NCBI RefSeq assembly: GCF_003946405.1
Contig: NZ_RHOG01000005.1
Coordinates: 35,627 to 99,626 of the forward strand
Direction: 5' to 3'
Source: Lacticaseibacillus yichunensis
Lineage (GTDB): Bacteria; Bacillota; Bacilli; Lactobacillales; Lactobacillaceae
DNA length: 64,000 nt
The translations under genes were made by a program, and so were the position numbers. The notes beneath the pieces are model-generated. The model saw only the letters and a list, made by a program, of their open reading frames with translations, had not been told where the DNA came from and made no database searches. Positions 8,161-17,274 of this stretch are shown here, piece by piece (positions within the stretch are counted from its first letter, which is position 1; each line of letters starts with the position of its first letter).

Positions 8161-11100
8161 TCGTTTCATCCTTCCTCTTCAGCCGCATCATCATGACGGC
8201 TGCGCCGCCGACGATTGCCGCACCAAGGCCAATTGCCGCAACTGCGACCTGATCAGCCTTTTCGGTCAGCAACCCCGTATCGGCCTTTGTTGCAGATGCT
8301 GTTTTCGCAGCAGTCGCTTTTGCCTTTGATGTCTTTGTCGTCGAAGCCTTTTGTGCAGCACGTGCAGCTGTTGCAGCCGCAACGTTCGCAGCGCCTGTCG
8401 TCAGACTGCCTGTCGCATGGCCAACGATTGCCATAATATCCATTCCGGCAGGCATCAATGAAGCGGACGTCGTGGACCGTGCACTGGCCGTACCCGCAGT
8501 CGCCGCTGGTTGTGCAACAGTGAGTGGTGCCGCAGTCGTCTTTTTCGCAATCGTCGCTTCCGTTGGCGCAGTCTTGGCTTTCGTTGTTGCTGACGCTTCA
8601 GTCGCCGGTTGAACCGGTGCTGCTACTGTCTGAGTTGCAGTTGGCAATGCCACGTGGACGTTCTTGACCTTGCTGACGTTACCCGCATCATCGATCGTCC
8701 GCGCTTTGATATCTGTGGTTTCCGTGACCTTGAATGGCTCGCTGTAAGTCAACCAGGTCTGGCCGCCATCCAGGCTATACTGCAGATGTGTCATCGCCGC
8801 AGCCGTTTCGGTCATCGTCTTGTCATAGCCGAGGGTCACGGTCGCCGAATCCTGCGCTAGATCACTCAGCGAGGCGGTTGGCGTCGCGGCGATCAGCGGG
8901 AAGACATTCGTCACGTGATAGGTCACAACATCGGATTCATTGCCGTACTTGTCAGTCGCCTTGAACTGAACATCGCCGTTCAAGCCTTTGATGACGCCAT
9001 TGCTGTAATCACTCCAAGTCTTGCCATTATCGAGACTGAACTGGATCTGCGCCTTTTGCGCCTGAGTCGCGCTCAGCAAAACTGGCTTGTTCGTGATCTT
9101 CGTTGTCGACGCTTTGACTTTTGGTGCCGCTGGCTTGGCTGTGGAATGGTGAACCAACAGCGTCGCCGCGGTCATGTTTTGATAGGAGTCATAAAGCGCG
9201 AGCTGGAAGTAATGATCCCCGTCAAAATCCGTCAGCGGCAGGGTCTTACTGAAGTTGTACTTGTCATGACCACTGAACTTCGCGATCAACGCACCATCAG
9301 TCGGATCGTGGTACTCTTCGTCGCCGTTGATGTACAGCGTATAACCAGAGAGGTCGTCATTTCCCCAACCGGACAGTGTATAGGTGTCCTTGTTGGTCCA
9401 GATCTCGTAATCGACACCCTTTTTGGTCGAAACTTGCCAGGTGTCGCCATCATCGGTGTAGAGCTGTGGGAAGACCGTATCCAGCGCGACCCCGAAGTTC
9501 CCTTCAGCGATCTCACCAGTCGCCTTGCTCGTATATTCATACGTCACAAAACGATCTTCCGTGGCACCCATCTTCAGATCGTAGGTGAAGGTCGTGTTAC
9601 CGGCTTGGTCTGTGGTAAGGGTCGGTTTATTCAGAGGATCATCTGGATCGTTTGAATGGCCGAGAATGACAAAATCTTTCAGCGCATCGGTGTTCACAAC
9701 ACCTTTGACCACAAAGACGCCCTTATCCGCATCATAGCCATTGGCAGCGGCATTCTTGCCGGTATATTGCACCATCCCAGCGTCGGTAATGTTGTTGAAC
9801 TTCACAGAATCGGTGGTACCGGTCTGCCGGACCAGAATTGAATCGGAAAGCCCATCGAGCTCTTCATCGCTCCCGAACTCGCCACTGTAGGCATATGCCG
9901 AGATGATGTTATCGCCAGGGTACCCCGTGTCGTAACTACTCAACAATTCCTCAGCGGAAAGGCCGCTTGTGGAAGGATCGGTCCCAACCATCTTGAAGGT
10001 CGCGTTGAACTTATTCGTGTCCTTATCCAAGTTGAATTCAAAATTCTGTGGCGACGCCTGATAATTGGCAAAGATCTCAGCGTCAAACACACCGCCGACG
10101 CCATCAAAGGTCGTCCCTGCCTGGTCATCAACTGAGCCATTGACCACAAAGTAAGGGGCGCTGTTGGTGTACATTTGGATGTACTGGCCGTTGTAATAGG
10201 TCCGCGTTGCGCCGGATTTTTCCAGGGTTACAGACGGCAATACAGCCCAGTTGAACGCGATCTTTTTGATCACGCGCACCTGCTTGTTATCAAGCGAGAA
10301 GACCAGTTCCTTGGTGCTTGGTTCCAGCTTGATGTGGGCTGTGAAAGTCCCGTCATCATTGATGGTCACAAGCTGCCCATTGATGTAAAAATCGCGGGTG
10401 AAGTAGCCATAAAGTGTATAGGTCCCAGTCTTCGCATCATAGTAGGAGGAACTGTTGGCACTTTCATTTTCGCCATCATAAACGTTATACAAGATCAGTT
10501 GGCTACCAGACTGGTTGGTATCTGCACTCAGGGCAAACTTGCTCTGCGTCAGATTATCCGCGTTGTCCTGGATGCTGAGGATGATCTCGTTTTTCCCTGT
10601 TTCAAGGTACTTATTCAGACTGCTGTGCAGGGTCAGGTCAAACTTTTTGCTCGTCAGCAGTTGATCCGCCTTTGGATCCTGGTTGATGTAATCCGCAAGC
10701 GAAGCGCTGTTATCGAGATGGTAAGCCGCCGAATCGCTGGCCCCATTGACGCTGATACCAATCGCTGAGTAGTTGTTGAGTCCACTCAGATTATCGGTGA
10801 CCGTCCCGGTGACATGATAGCCATCCGCCTTTTTGACCAATTGCACATTCTTGAAGACCGGATTTGTCACATCGATTTTGACGGGCATCTTGATTGTTTC
10901 AGGCTGCGGGTCTTTGGTATCCGGTGTCGCTGTGACGTTGTAGTAATACTGGCCTTCCGGAAGTTGGGCCATCACGCCGGTCTTGGTGTCGTACTTGCTG
11001 CCGTCAAATGTCCCAGCGCTGAAGGAGATCGAATTATTGATCGTCACTTCTTCGCCGCGGTTGGTCACATAATGGCGAGTGGTGTTGTTTTCGGTATTCA

Positions 11101-13108
11101 GCGTCCGCACCGTCTTGCCACTCTCGTCTGTGATGTACTCGGTCAATTTCTTGACGTTCCGATTTGTCATCAGATACGGTGAGGCAACATCGCGGTACTC
11201 ATCCCCGTTTGGTGAGATTGCCACTTTATCTTCGTTAACATAGGCTGGATAGTCCGCCAGTGCATCACCGAAGGAACCATCCGCGGCCATGTTTTGATAG
11301 GTCGAGTAGTCAAAATCAAGACCCAAAATATCGCCGTAGCTGTCCTGTAAGAAATTCAGGTTATAGGTCGAATCATCATGGCCTGCGACACCATCAAAAA
11401 GTGTCTGGCTCTGAAGATTGTCCCAATCACCAAAGAATGAGGTCACAGGCATCGACAGATCTGGCTGACCATCTTGACTGGTGAAACCGATGAAGCCTTC
11501 TGCCCACTGATCATTTTTAAAGGTGCTCGGCAACGTCAATGTCACTTTGACAGTGGCGGTCTTGCCAGCCGCGATTGAAATCGTCTGCTGATCCGCGGTC
11601 ATGGTTGCGCCTGCGATCTTGGTATCATAGGTGACTTTCGTGTCATCGATCGCCTTGGTGTAAACACCACCAAAATCGTTGTATTTATAATTGGCAGTCG
11701 TGCTCCCGTTGTTGGTCAAGGTCACGGTAAAGGTCTGACTGCGGCCATTCAGCTCACCAAGGGCCGCCGCCCCGGTGCCATCTTCGTAGCTGAGTGCCAC
11801 GTTGTTTGCAACAGCATTTGCGATCTGAATATTCCCAGCGCCTTGCAAGCGCGGCGAATAAGGTGCGTTATCGTGATCTGGATCGGTCAGCGGGGTCGCC
11901 GTATTTTGTGACATCAGCTTGGCCGTGTTGACCAGATCAAGGCCACTCAGTGAGGTGGTGGCCTTCAGGTGTTGCGCGATCAACGTTTCCGCCCCTGCAA
12001 CCACCGGTGATGCCATCGAGGTTCCACTCATATCCTGATATTTGTTGTTGTTCGCCAGCGACCACAGATGACCACCAGGTGCGGTGATATCAGGCTTGGC
12101 GCTCAGGTCAGAGCTCGGGCCCCAAGTGCTGTAACTCGACATCTTGCCATAATCCGCATTGTCGTCGACAACATATTTGACTGGGGAAAGCTGATATTTC
12201 GTGCTGGTATGTGCGCGAACCTCCGCCAGCAACTTCACACCGTTTTCGTGGGTGATATAAATTGTCGGGATATTTGCACCATCATCATCCAAGTTAGCCT
12301 CATAATCGGCATCCCCGTCTGTGGCGTTGTTGATAATGATCAGCCCAGCAGCCCCGGCGCTCAGCGCATTTTTCTCCTTATCGGCAAACGAATTATCGCC
12401 ACGAGAAACCACCGCAATGCGGCCGGTCACGGCAAGGCCGTCGTAATCTGACAGGAACCCACGGCCGGCATCCCCATCCGCAACTTTTGCGATCGGATCC
12501 CCACCCGTCAGTTTCGTTGTTTTGTCCGGTACGACCACGATCTGCTTGTTCGTTGGGAACTGAAGATCCTTCAACGTGGAGGTATAGGTACTCATCTGCA
12601 TCTTCAGCGGCCCGCCAAACAGCTCTTCGCCATCGCGGGAGAACGTGATCGCCGAGCGATCCAGCTTTTCATTTTCGGAGGATGCAACGGTGATCGCATT
12701 TTTGGCGATCGCCGGTGATGCAAGAGTCGAATCATCCGTCCAGTCATTGATGGTGGTGTTTTCGGTGCCGCCATTCATCATCCAGCCGGCATTCCCATCA
12801 TTGCCCGCTGCGACAACAGGAATGACGCCTGCTTCAGCCGCGCGGTCCAACGCTTCAACTTCCGCCGAAATACTTGAGGCCCCAGTACTGATCGAGCCAA
12901 GGGACATGTTGATGACATCGGCATCGAGCTTGACCGAGTCTTCGATTGCTTCGATGATCACATCAGACAGCGGGCCGACCGTGTTGGTGTTTGGAAAGAC
13001 CTTCATATCCAGCAGCTGGGCCTCTGGTGCGACCCCGACAACAGAATCCGTGTTGTCTGGATTTTCGCCATTAGCGGCCGCGATCCCAGCAACGTGCATC
13101 CCATGCAT
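8147..13108 (-). CDS. C-terminal fragment of the PrtP-like proteinase
   Basis: This is the longest ATG-started frame 3' of the nonsense codon, 1653 residues. It begins MHGMHVAG at the catalytic His motif, so a protein made from here would lack the signal peptide, propeptide and catalytic Asp and should be neither exported nor active. It retains the PA domain, the Ser motif, the long C-terminal domains and the membrane segment. No convincing ribosome site precedes 13108. Its stop overlaps the start of the downstream surface protein gene. Confidence 0.6.
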   Translation of the reverse strand: MHGMHVAGIAAANGENPDNTDSVVGVAPEAQLLDMKVFPNTNTVGPLSDVIIEAIEDSVKLDADVINMSLGSISTGASSISAEVEALDRAAEAGVIPVVAAGNDGNAGWMMNGGTENTTINDWTDDSTLASPAIAKNAITVASSENEKLDRSAITFSRDGEELFGGPLKMQMSTYTSTLKDLQFPTNKQIVVVPDKTTKLTGGDPIAKVADGDAGRGFLSDYDGLAVTGRIAVVSRGDNSFADKEKNALSAGAAGLIIINNATDGDADYEANLDDDGANIPTIYITHENGVKLLAEVRAHTSTKYQLSPVKYVVDDNADYGKMSSYSTWGPSSDLSAKPDITAPGGHLWSLANNNKYQDMSGTSMASPVVAGAETLIAQHLKATTSLSGLDLVNTAKLMSQNTATPLTDPDHDNAPYSPRLQGAGNIQIANAVANNVALSYEDGTGAAALGELNGRSQTFTVTLTNNGSTTANYKYNDFGGVYTKAIDDTKVTYDTKIAGATMTADQQTISIAAGKTATVKVTLTLPSTFKNDQWAEGFIGFTSQDGQPDLSMPVTSFFGDWDNLQSQTLFDGVAGHDDSTYNLNFLQDSYGDILGLDFDYSTYQNMAADGSFGDALADYPAYVNEDKVAISPNGDEYRDVASPYLMTNRNVKKLTEYITDESGKTVRTLNTENNTTRHYVTNRGEEVTINNSISFSAGTFDGSKYDTKTGVMAQLPEGQYYYNVTATPDTKDPQPETIKMPVKIDVTNPVFKNVQLVKKADGYHVTGTVTDNLSGLNNYSAIGISVNGASDSAAYHLDNSASLADYINQDPKADQLLTSKKFDLTLHSSLNKYLETGKNEIILSIQDNADNLTQSKFALSADTNQSGSQLILYNVYDGENESANSSSYYDAKTGTYTLYGYFTRDFYINGQLVTINDDGTFTAHIKLEPSTKELVFSLDNKQVRVIKKIAFNWAVLPSVTLEKSGATRTYYNGQYIQMYTNSAPYFVVNGSVDDQAGTTFDGVGGVFDAEIFANYQASPQNFEFNLDKDTNKFNATFKMVGTDPSTSGLSAEELLSSYDTGYPGDNIISAYAYSGEFGSDEELDGLSDSILVRQTGTTDSVKFNNITDAGMVQYTGKNAAANGYDADKGVFVVKGVVNTDALKDFVILGHSNDPDDPLNKPTLTTDQAGNTTFTYDLKMGATEDRFVTYEYTSKATGEIAEGNFGVALDTVFPQLYTDDGDTWQVSTKKGVDYEIWTNKDTYTLSGWGNDDLSGYTLYINGDEEYHDPTDGALIAKFSGHDKYNFSKTLPLTDFDGDHYFQLALYDSYQNMTAATLLVHHSTAKPAAPKVKASTTKITNKPVLLSATQAQKAQIQFSLDNGKTWSDYSNGVIKGLNGDVQFKATDKYGNESDVVTYHVTNVFPLIAATPTASLSDLAQDSATVTLGYDKTMTETAAAMTHLQYSLDGGQTWLTYSEPFKVTETTDIKARTIDDAGNVSKVKNVHVALPTATQTVAAPVQPATEASATTKAKTAPTEATIAKKTTAAPLTVAQPAATAGTASARSTTSASLMPAGMDIMAIVGHATGSLTTGAANVAAATAARAAQKASTTKTSKAKATAAKTASATKADTGLLTEKADQVAVAAIGLGAAIVGGAAVMMMRLKRKDETNEKD

Positions 13109-13192
13109 ATCTTCTGAGGAATCATAGATCTGCGTGTCGCTCCCTTCGCCGTAGTTATGGGCAAAAGGTACCTTGGCGCTGGAATAGACCCC

Positions 13193-13990
13193 TTAGCCAA
13201 GTTCTTTGATCTTAGATTCTGCCGCGGACTTGGTGATCTTCGCGGTCGATGGATCCGTCAACCGAAGATCCTTATGGGTCGGATCGATCCCACTATCGAT
13301 GATCGCGATGACCATGCCTTGGCCAGTCAGAGAATATTTCTCCCAGGCCGCCTGTCCTTGGACTGAAGTGTCCGCGAACACATCCTGTTTCTGCGTGACA
13401 TCGGCGACTTCAACGGACTTGACGCCCTTGATTGCCTCGATATCCGCCAGCTGTCCGACTTGTGCATCGATGGAAAAACCATTCAGCAAGTAGCCAAATT
13501 CTTCGGCGACCTTATTGCCTGTCAGTTTTTCGACCTTATCCTGCACAGTCTCCTGTTTGTCCAGCACCTTGTCTTCCGCAGCGTTTGCGGCCGCTGTGCT
13601 TTGGCGCTGGTCATCGTTTTTGGCCAATGCGGATTCGCCGTTGACCATTACGATGACACGAACGGTCTCCTCGGAGGCTTTTTCCAAGGTGAGGTCCTTC
13701 GTATTCAGTCCTTTTGCTTCGAGCTGGGCCTTGACCCCCTTGAGGTAGGTCGACTGCAGCGTCTTTTGGGTGCTGCTGTCAGTACTGCGGACAAGTGCCG
13801 CGGCCTTTTCCTCGGCAGTCTGTCCTGTCCCCTCCGCCGTTTTCGCCGGCGTGAAGCTCACGGTCGAGGCGACTGCCGCCTGGACCGCTTGAACATCGGT
13901 CGCGATGGTGGTGGCTGTGCCCAACACGATGGTGGACAGCAGGATCAGCCCCGCGCGCCGATTAAAATGTGATGACCGGTGTTTCTTCAT
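13193..13990 (-). CDS. N-terminal fragment of the PrtP-like proteinase (signal peptide, propeptide, Asp motif)
   Basis: 265 residues from the start at 13990 to the TAA. It has a signal peptide, a propeptide region rich in charged residues (KASEETVRVIVMVNGE) and the first catalytic motif AIIDSGIDPTHKDL, and ends KIKELG. It would be secreted as a truncated propeptide with no protease activity. It keeps the only plausible promoter and ribosome site of the locus. Confidence 0.7.
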   Translation of the reverse strand: MKKHRSSHFNRRAGLILLSTIVLGTATTIATDVQAVQAAVASTVSFTPAKTAEGTGQTAEEKAAALVRSTDSSTQKTLQSTYLKGVKAQLEAKGLNTKDLTLEKASEETVRVIVMVNGESALAKNDDQRQSTAAANAAEDKVLDKQETVQDKVEKLTGNKVAEEFGYLLNGFSIDAQVGQLADIEAIKGVKSVEVADVTQKQDVFADTSVQGQAAWEKYSLTGQGMVIAIIDSGIDPTHKDLRLTDPSTAKITKSAAESKIKELG

Positions 13991-14222
13991 CAAAACGAAC
14001 CCCCTCCAACAGCAAACCGCCGCATTTTCGCTGACCATCCCTGATTCCGCAAAAACCCTTTGTCCATGCGGTCGTCATCTGCCCCACACTGCTGCGATGA
14101 CGGCCCGCCACGGTCGGTGTTTCTGCCCAGATAACGAAACGCCGGCTATTTGATGTCTACAATAAATGAGTGCAAACCAACGAGAAAATTAGATTTACAT
14201 TAATTTTATCTGATGTTTGCAA

Positions 14223-14251
14223 AGTATATCCTCAGCAAAGGCTCGAATCAA
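14223..14251 (-). promoter_or_regulatory. Putative promoter of the prtP-like/surface protein operon
   Basis: TTGATT (14246-14251) and TATACT (14223-14228) on the minus strand with a 17-base spacer, about 230 bases before the start codon. The implied long 5' leader contains no recognised riboswitch. Confidence 0.6.
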
Positions 14252-14556
14252 CGACTGAATTAAATATTTATTAATATTAATTAACCTGGTGTTCAAGTTT
14301 TTGCGAAACATAACCATTACACTACTAAACGACGCATTTTAACGCGGATTTTCGACGCCTTGCTTTGGCAACCGCAATGTTGGTAAATAACACGAAGTAA
14401 ATGAATAATCGAATGGGAATGTGAATTTTACGAACCAGGTTTTGCCCGCCTCATACATTTGTGTAAAAATCGTGGAGTTTCTAATTTATCTCTAATGTTA
14501 CGGCCGGTTCGAAACCGGATGCTCAGCCAAAAAATAACGTCAAATTTTTTCGCAAC
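14252..14556. other. AT-rich intergenic stretch, nothing recognised
   Basis: No credible coding frame or RNA gene; only the upstream region of the prtP-like gene. Confidence 0.5.
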
Positions 14557-14597
14557 AAAAAAACCAGGGCAAACTTTTTTCAGCTTGTCCTGGTTTT
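14557..14597 (-). terminator. Intrinsic terminator of the Fe-S biogenesis gene
   Basis: AACCAGGaCAA / TTTGCCCTGGTT hairpin followed by a U-run on the minus strand. Confidence 0.8.
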
Positions 14598-14629
14598 GTC
14601 ATGCTATTCAATTCGTGATGGCTGAGACC

Positions 14630-15034
14630 TTAGCAGATCTTGCCGCCGAGGGTCTCCATTTCCTTGCGTTTCGCATCATCGTCTTGCGGGGCCTCTGGTG
14701 CGTCTTCAAGTGTGACCGCGCCGTCGAGCATGCCGCTGTCATCGCTAAGGACCAGCGCGCCGAGCTTGTGATCCAGCGCAAGGCCGTGGCCGAGGTACAT
14801 CGTTTCAGGCATCGCGGTGGTCAAGTTGAGCCCCGCATTGTTGTCGATCACAACATCGTAATCGCTGTCGGCGTGAGCGCTGCGGACCAGCTGGAACTTG
14901 TTGCCGATCGCACAGGAGCCACCGAGTTTCGAGAACTTGCTACTACCATCATCAAGCGCAAGGAACAAATGCTGGTCCTTGGCGACTTTATCTTGTAAGT
15001 ACTCCATTGCTGCTGGTTTGATATTGATTTGCAT
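14630..15034 (-). CDS. Iron-sulfur cluster biosynthesis family protein (HesB/IscA-like fold)
   Basis: About 134 residues, beginning MQINIKPAAMEYLQDK, typical of the small HesB-like proteins common in lactobacilli annotated as iron-sulfur cluster biosynthesis family protein. One Cys lies in GGSCAIGNKF and one at the very C-terminus (GGKIC); the full C-x(n)-C-G-C pattern of IscA is not present, so metal or cluster binding is not certain. Start 15034 is preferred over 15043 because the AAAGG ribosome site abuts the earlier ATG. It is monocistronic with its own promoter and terminator. Confidence 0.8.
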   Translation of the reverse strand: MQINIKPAAMEYLQDKVAKDQHLFLALDDGSSKFSKLGGSCAIGNKFQLVRSAHADSDYDVVIDNNAGLNLTTAMPETMYLGHGLALDHKLGALVLSDDSGMLDGAVTLEDAPEAPQDDDAKRKEMETLGGKIC

Positions 15035-15089
15035 GATGATCATCCTTTCGTCGGGGCTTTAGATTGTGCACAACCTTTTTACAGTTTCT

Positions 15090-15117
15090 ATTATACCCGA
15101 TCTGCGTCCGCGGTCAA
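15090..15117 (-). promoter_or_regulatory. Promoter of the Fe-S biogenesis gene
   Basis: TTGACC (15112-15117) and TATAAT (15090-15095) on the minus strand, spacer 16. Confidence 0.75.
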
Positions 15118-15182
15118 CAACAACTTACTTAAATTCAGTATAACCGACTTCATCCACATGATGCACGGATTGTCCCCAGCAT

Positions 15183-15473
15183 TTATCCACATGTGCAAAA
15201 CCCGAGACGCTATCACTGGTGGTCAGCTGATCTTTTGACACCACTTTTTGCGCCGGAAAAAATCAAGTTTTTTTTTTATAATCAACACTTATCCACACCG
15301 TCTGATCGTTCGATTTACTTTTGTGAAAACGGTGAACCCGTTGATAAAACTGGCCGAACGCTTGTTCATTGCCGTGCAAACTTTTTTTGTCCACAGGTTG
15401 TGCACATGTTGTGGGAAAATCTATTCACACCCGCTAAACTGAGTTATGAACAGTATCCACAGAGTTATCCACA
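15183..15473 (+). other. DnaA-box cluster (origin-proximal or origin-like element)
   Basis: Three perfect TTATCCACA 9-mers, all on the plus strand, at 15183-15191, 15289-15297 and 15465-15473. One-mismatch boxes lie at 15387-15395 (TTGTCCACA) and 15453-15461 (GTATCCACA), with weaker matches at 15398-15406, 15421-15429 and, on the minus strand, 15410-15418. A T-rich tract lies at 15268-15282. There is no gene in this interval. DnaA is not encoded in the window, so whether this is oriC itself or a regulatory DnaA-binding locus near oriC cannot be decided here. Confidence 0.8.
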
Positions 15474-15649
15474 GGTCGGCCTTGTGGTTATCCCCGGGGC
15501 GAATTCACACTTGACAACTGAAAACTGAACGATTTTTCGAGATCGTCTCAGAACATCCATAATTGGCCAGCGGTTGTCCAACTTCATCAGGTATTGGCCA
15601 ATAAAATTCGTCTGTTCCGAATTTTCCGCTGGCCGGCCTGCAAAACGCA

Positions 15650-15698
15650 CACAAATAGGCCACCGGTTAGGAATTTTCCCCAACCTGGTGGCCTATTG
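15650..15698 (-). terminator. Hairpin terminator candidate after htrA
   Basis: Inverted repeat AATAGGCCACC / GGTGGCCTATT immediately downstream of the htrA stop codon. The U-run is short, so strength is uncertain. Further GGCCA-containing inverted repeats lie at 15563-15640. Confidence 0.55.
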
Positions 15699-15707
15699 AC
15701 GGGATGA

Positions 15708-17162
15708 TCAGTTGCTTGAGCTCTGACTATCCGTGGACGAGGTGCTCAGCTGCTCAGTGGTCTGAGTCAGCTTGAGGCTGATCGTCTTCTTGGTGCTTTG
15801 GTGATAATACGTGATCTTCACGGTGTCGCCAACGCTGTGCTTGTACAGGGCGGTGTGCAGCTCCGCGACGGACGAAACCGCGGTGCCGTCGATGGCCGTG
15901 ATCACGTCATATTGCTGCAGGCCAGCCTTCTTTGCGATCGAGGTGTCGGTGAACCCGGCGACCACCACGCCAGCCGTGATGCTGCTTGGCAACTTGAGCA
16001 GGCTCTCCTGCTGATCAGAGGTCACACTGGACAGATCGCGGACCGTAACGCCAAGCGCCGGGCGAACGACCTTGCCGTTTGCGACAAGCTGATTGATGAT
16101 CGAAACGACTTCGTTAGACGGAATGGCAAAGCCCATCCCTTCGATCGTGGCGTTGGAATTGCTGGTACCAGACAGCTTCATCGAGTTGATTCCGATGACC
16201 TGGCCCGACAAATTGATCAGTGGGCCGCCAGAATTACCGGAGTTGATCGCGGCATCGGTCTGGATGACGGTCGCTTGGCCGGTTGTCTGGCCGGTGGTCT
16301 CATCGGTGGTGTCAACGGTCCGGCTGGTAGCCGAAATGATGCCCTGGGTCACGGACGTCGCGTACTGAGAGCCCAGCGGCGAGCCGATTGCGAGCACAGT
16401 CTGCCCAGCGGCGATCTTGCTGGAGTCGCCAAAGCTTGCAACGGTGGTGACTTTGCTACCGTCGATGCTGAGCACTGCAAGATCGGTGTCTTCATCGGTG
16501 CCGACGAGCTTGGCGGTCACTTTGCTACCGTCGCTCATGATGACTTCAAGGGCGTCGCTGCCTTCGACCACGTGGTAGTTGGTGACGATGTAGGCCTTAC
16601 CGTCTTTCTTTTCATAAATGACGCCAGAGCCTTCGCCGTATTCCTCAAGCGATCCAGAATCGGAGCTGGAAGAGTTGCTATCAGAATCGTCGGAAGAGCC
16701 CGAGCCGTAACTGTCGCTGGAGCCTGAGCCATCGCTACTGGAACCCCAGCCGTTGCCGAAGATATCGCCAAATGAATCGAGGCCGCTGCTCGTGCTTTGG
16801 GCCTTTTGCATGTTGACGACGGAAACGACCGCTTTTTCAACTTTTGCAAAAGCCGTTTGCGAAGCCGAGCTTTCATTGACCGACACATTGGAGACTTGTG
16901 TCGTGCCCGCCTTTTGCGTGGTCGAGGTGACGCCCAGGTCTTGGCCTTGAGCGGTCTTGGTGAAGCCGTAGTACGCAGCCCCACCGCCGACGCCACCGCC
17001 GATCAGCGCGGCAACAACGGCAACGAGCGCGGTCGACTTGAGCCCGCTGCGCCGTTTCTTCGGCTGCGGTGCCGCCGCATTGAGTGCTTGACGCGACTGT
17101 GACAATGGTGCGCCTGTGATTGGATCGAATTTCTTTTCTTGATCGTTATTTTGATTATCCAT
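15708..17162 (-). CDS. htrA: HtrA/DegP-like membrane-anchored serine protease
   Basis: 484 residues. A cytoplasmic Lys/Arg-containing N-terminus is followed by a single membrane helix at about 43-66, then a Ser/Asp/Gly-rich linker (127-175). The trypsin-like domain has His197 in TNYHVVEG, Asp227 in DTDLAVLS and Ser311 in GNSGGPLI. One PDZ domain occupies about 375-465. The family degrades or refolds misfolded exported proteins and processes surface proteins. It lies at the end of the wal region as in other lactobacilli, but a hairpin array and a decayed gene now separate it from yycJ. The rlmH gene that usually follows htrA is not here. Confidence 0.95.
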   Translation of the reverse strand: MDNQNNDQEKKFDPITGAPLSQSRQALNAAAPQPKKRRSGLKSTALVAVVAALIGGGVGGGAAYYGFTKTAQGQDLGVTSTTQKAGTTQVSNVSVNESSASQTAFAKVEKAVVSVVNMQKAQSTSSGLDSFGDIFGNGWGSSSDGSGSSDSYGSGSSDDSDSNSSSSDSGSLEEYGEGSGVIYEKKDGKAYIVTNYHVVEGSDALEVIMSDGSKVTAKLVGTDEDTDLAVLSIDGSKVTTVASFGDSSKIAAGQTVLAIGSPLGSQYATSVTQGIISATSRTVDTTDETTGQTTGQATVIQTDAAINSGNSGGPLINLSGQVIGINSMKLSGTSNSNATIEGMGFAIPSNEVVSIINQLVANGKVVRPALGVTVRDLSSVTSDQQESLLKLPSSITAGVVVAGFTDTSIAKKAGLQQYDVITAIDGTAVSSVAELHTALYKHSVGDTVKITYYHQSTKKTISLKLTQTTEQLSTSSTDSQSSSN

Positions 17163-17274
17163 TACGAAGTCCCTCCTCGGTGATCTGCTCCGTTTCTACA
17201 AGACATATATTAACGGGTGTCTGTGATGAATTTATGAAGAAGGATTGCACTTTCTTTCAATTGTGTGACATTTG

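Larger units (their letters stand above)
8147..13990 (-). pseudogene. Cell-envelope serine proteinase (lactocepin/PrtP family) broken by an in-frame TAA
   Basis: One continuous frame of about 1947 codons encodes a subtilase except for a TAA at 13193-13195. Start 13990 (MKKHRSSHF) has a GGAGGGGG site. Order: signal peptide, propeptide with inhibitor-like fold, catalytic Asp in IAIIDSGIDP, the stop codon, then catalytic His in HGMHVAG, a PA insert, catalytic Ser in GTSMASPVVAG, Fn3-like and Ig-like domains, an Ala/Thr/Lys-rich linker and a C-terminal membrane segment ending MMMRLKRKDETNEKD. No LPxTG motif is visible, so anchoring is probably by the membrane helix. Both sides of the TAA are in the same frame with 28 codons before the next ATG, so a single substitution explains it. 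The stop separates the catalytic Asp from His and Ser. Alternatives are a sequencing error or stop read-through. Confidence 0.88.
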
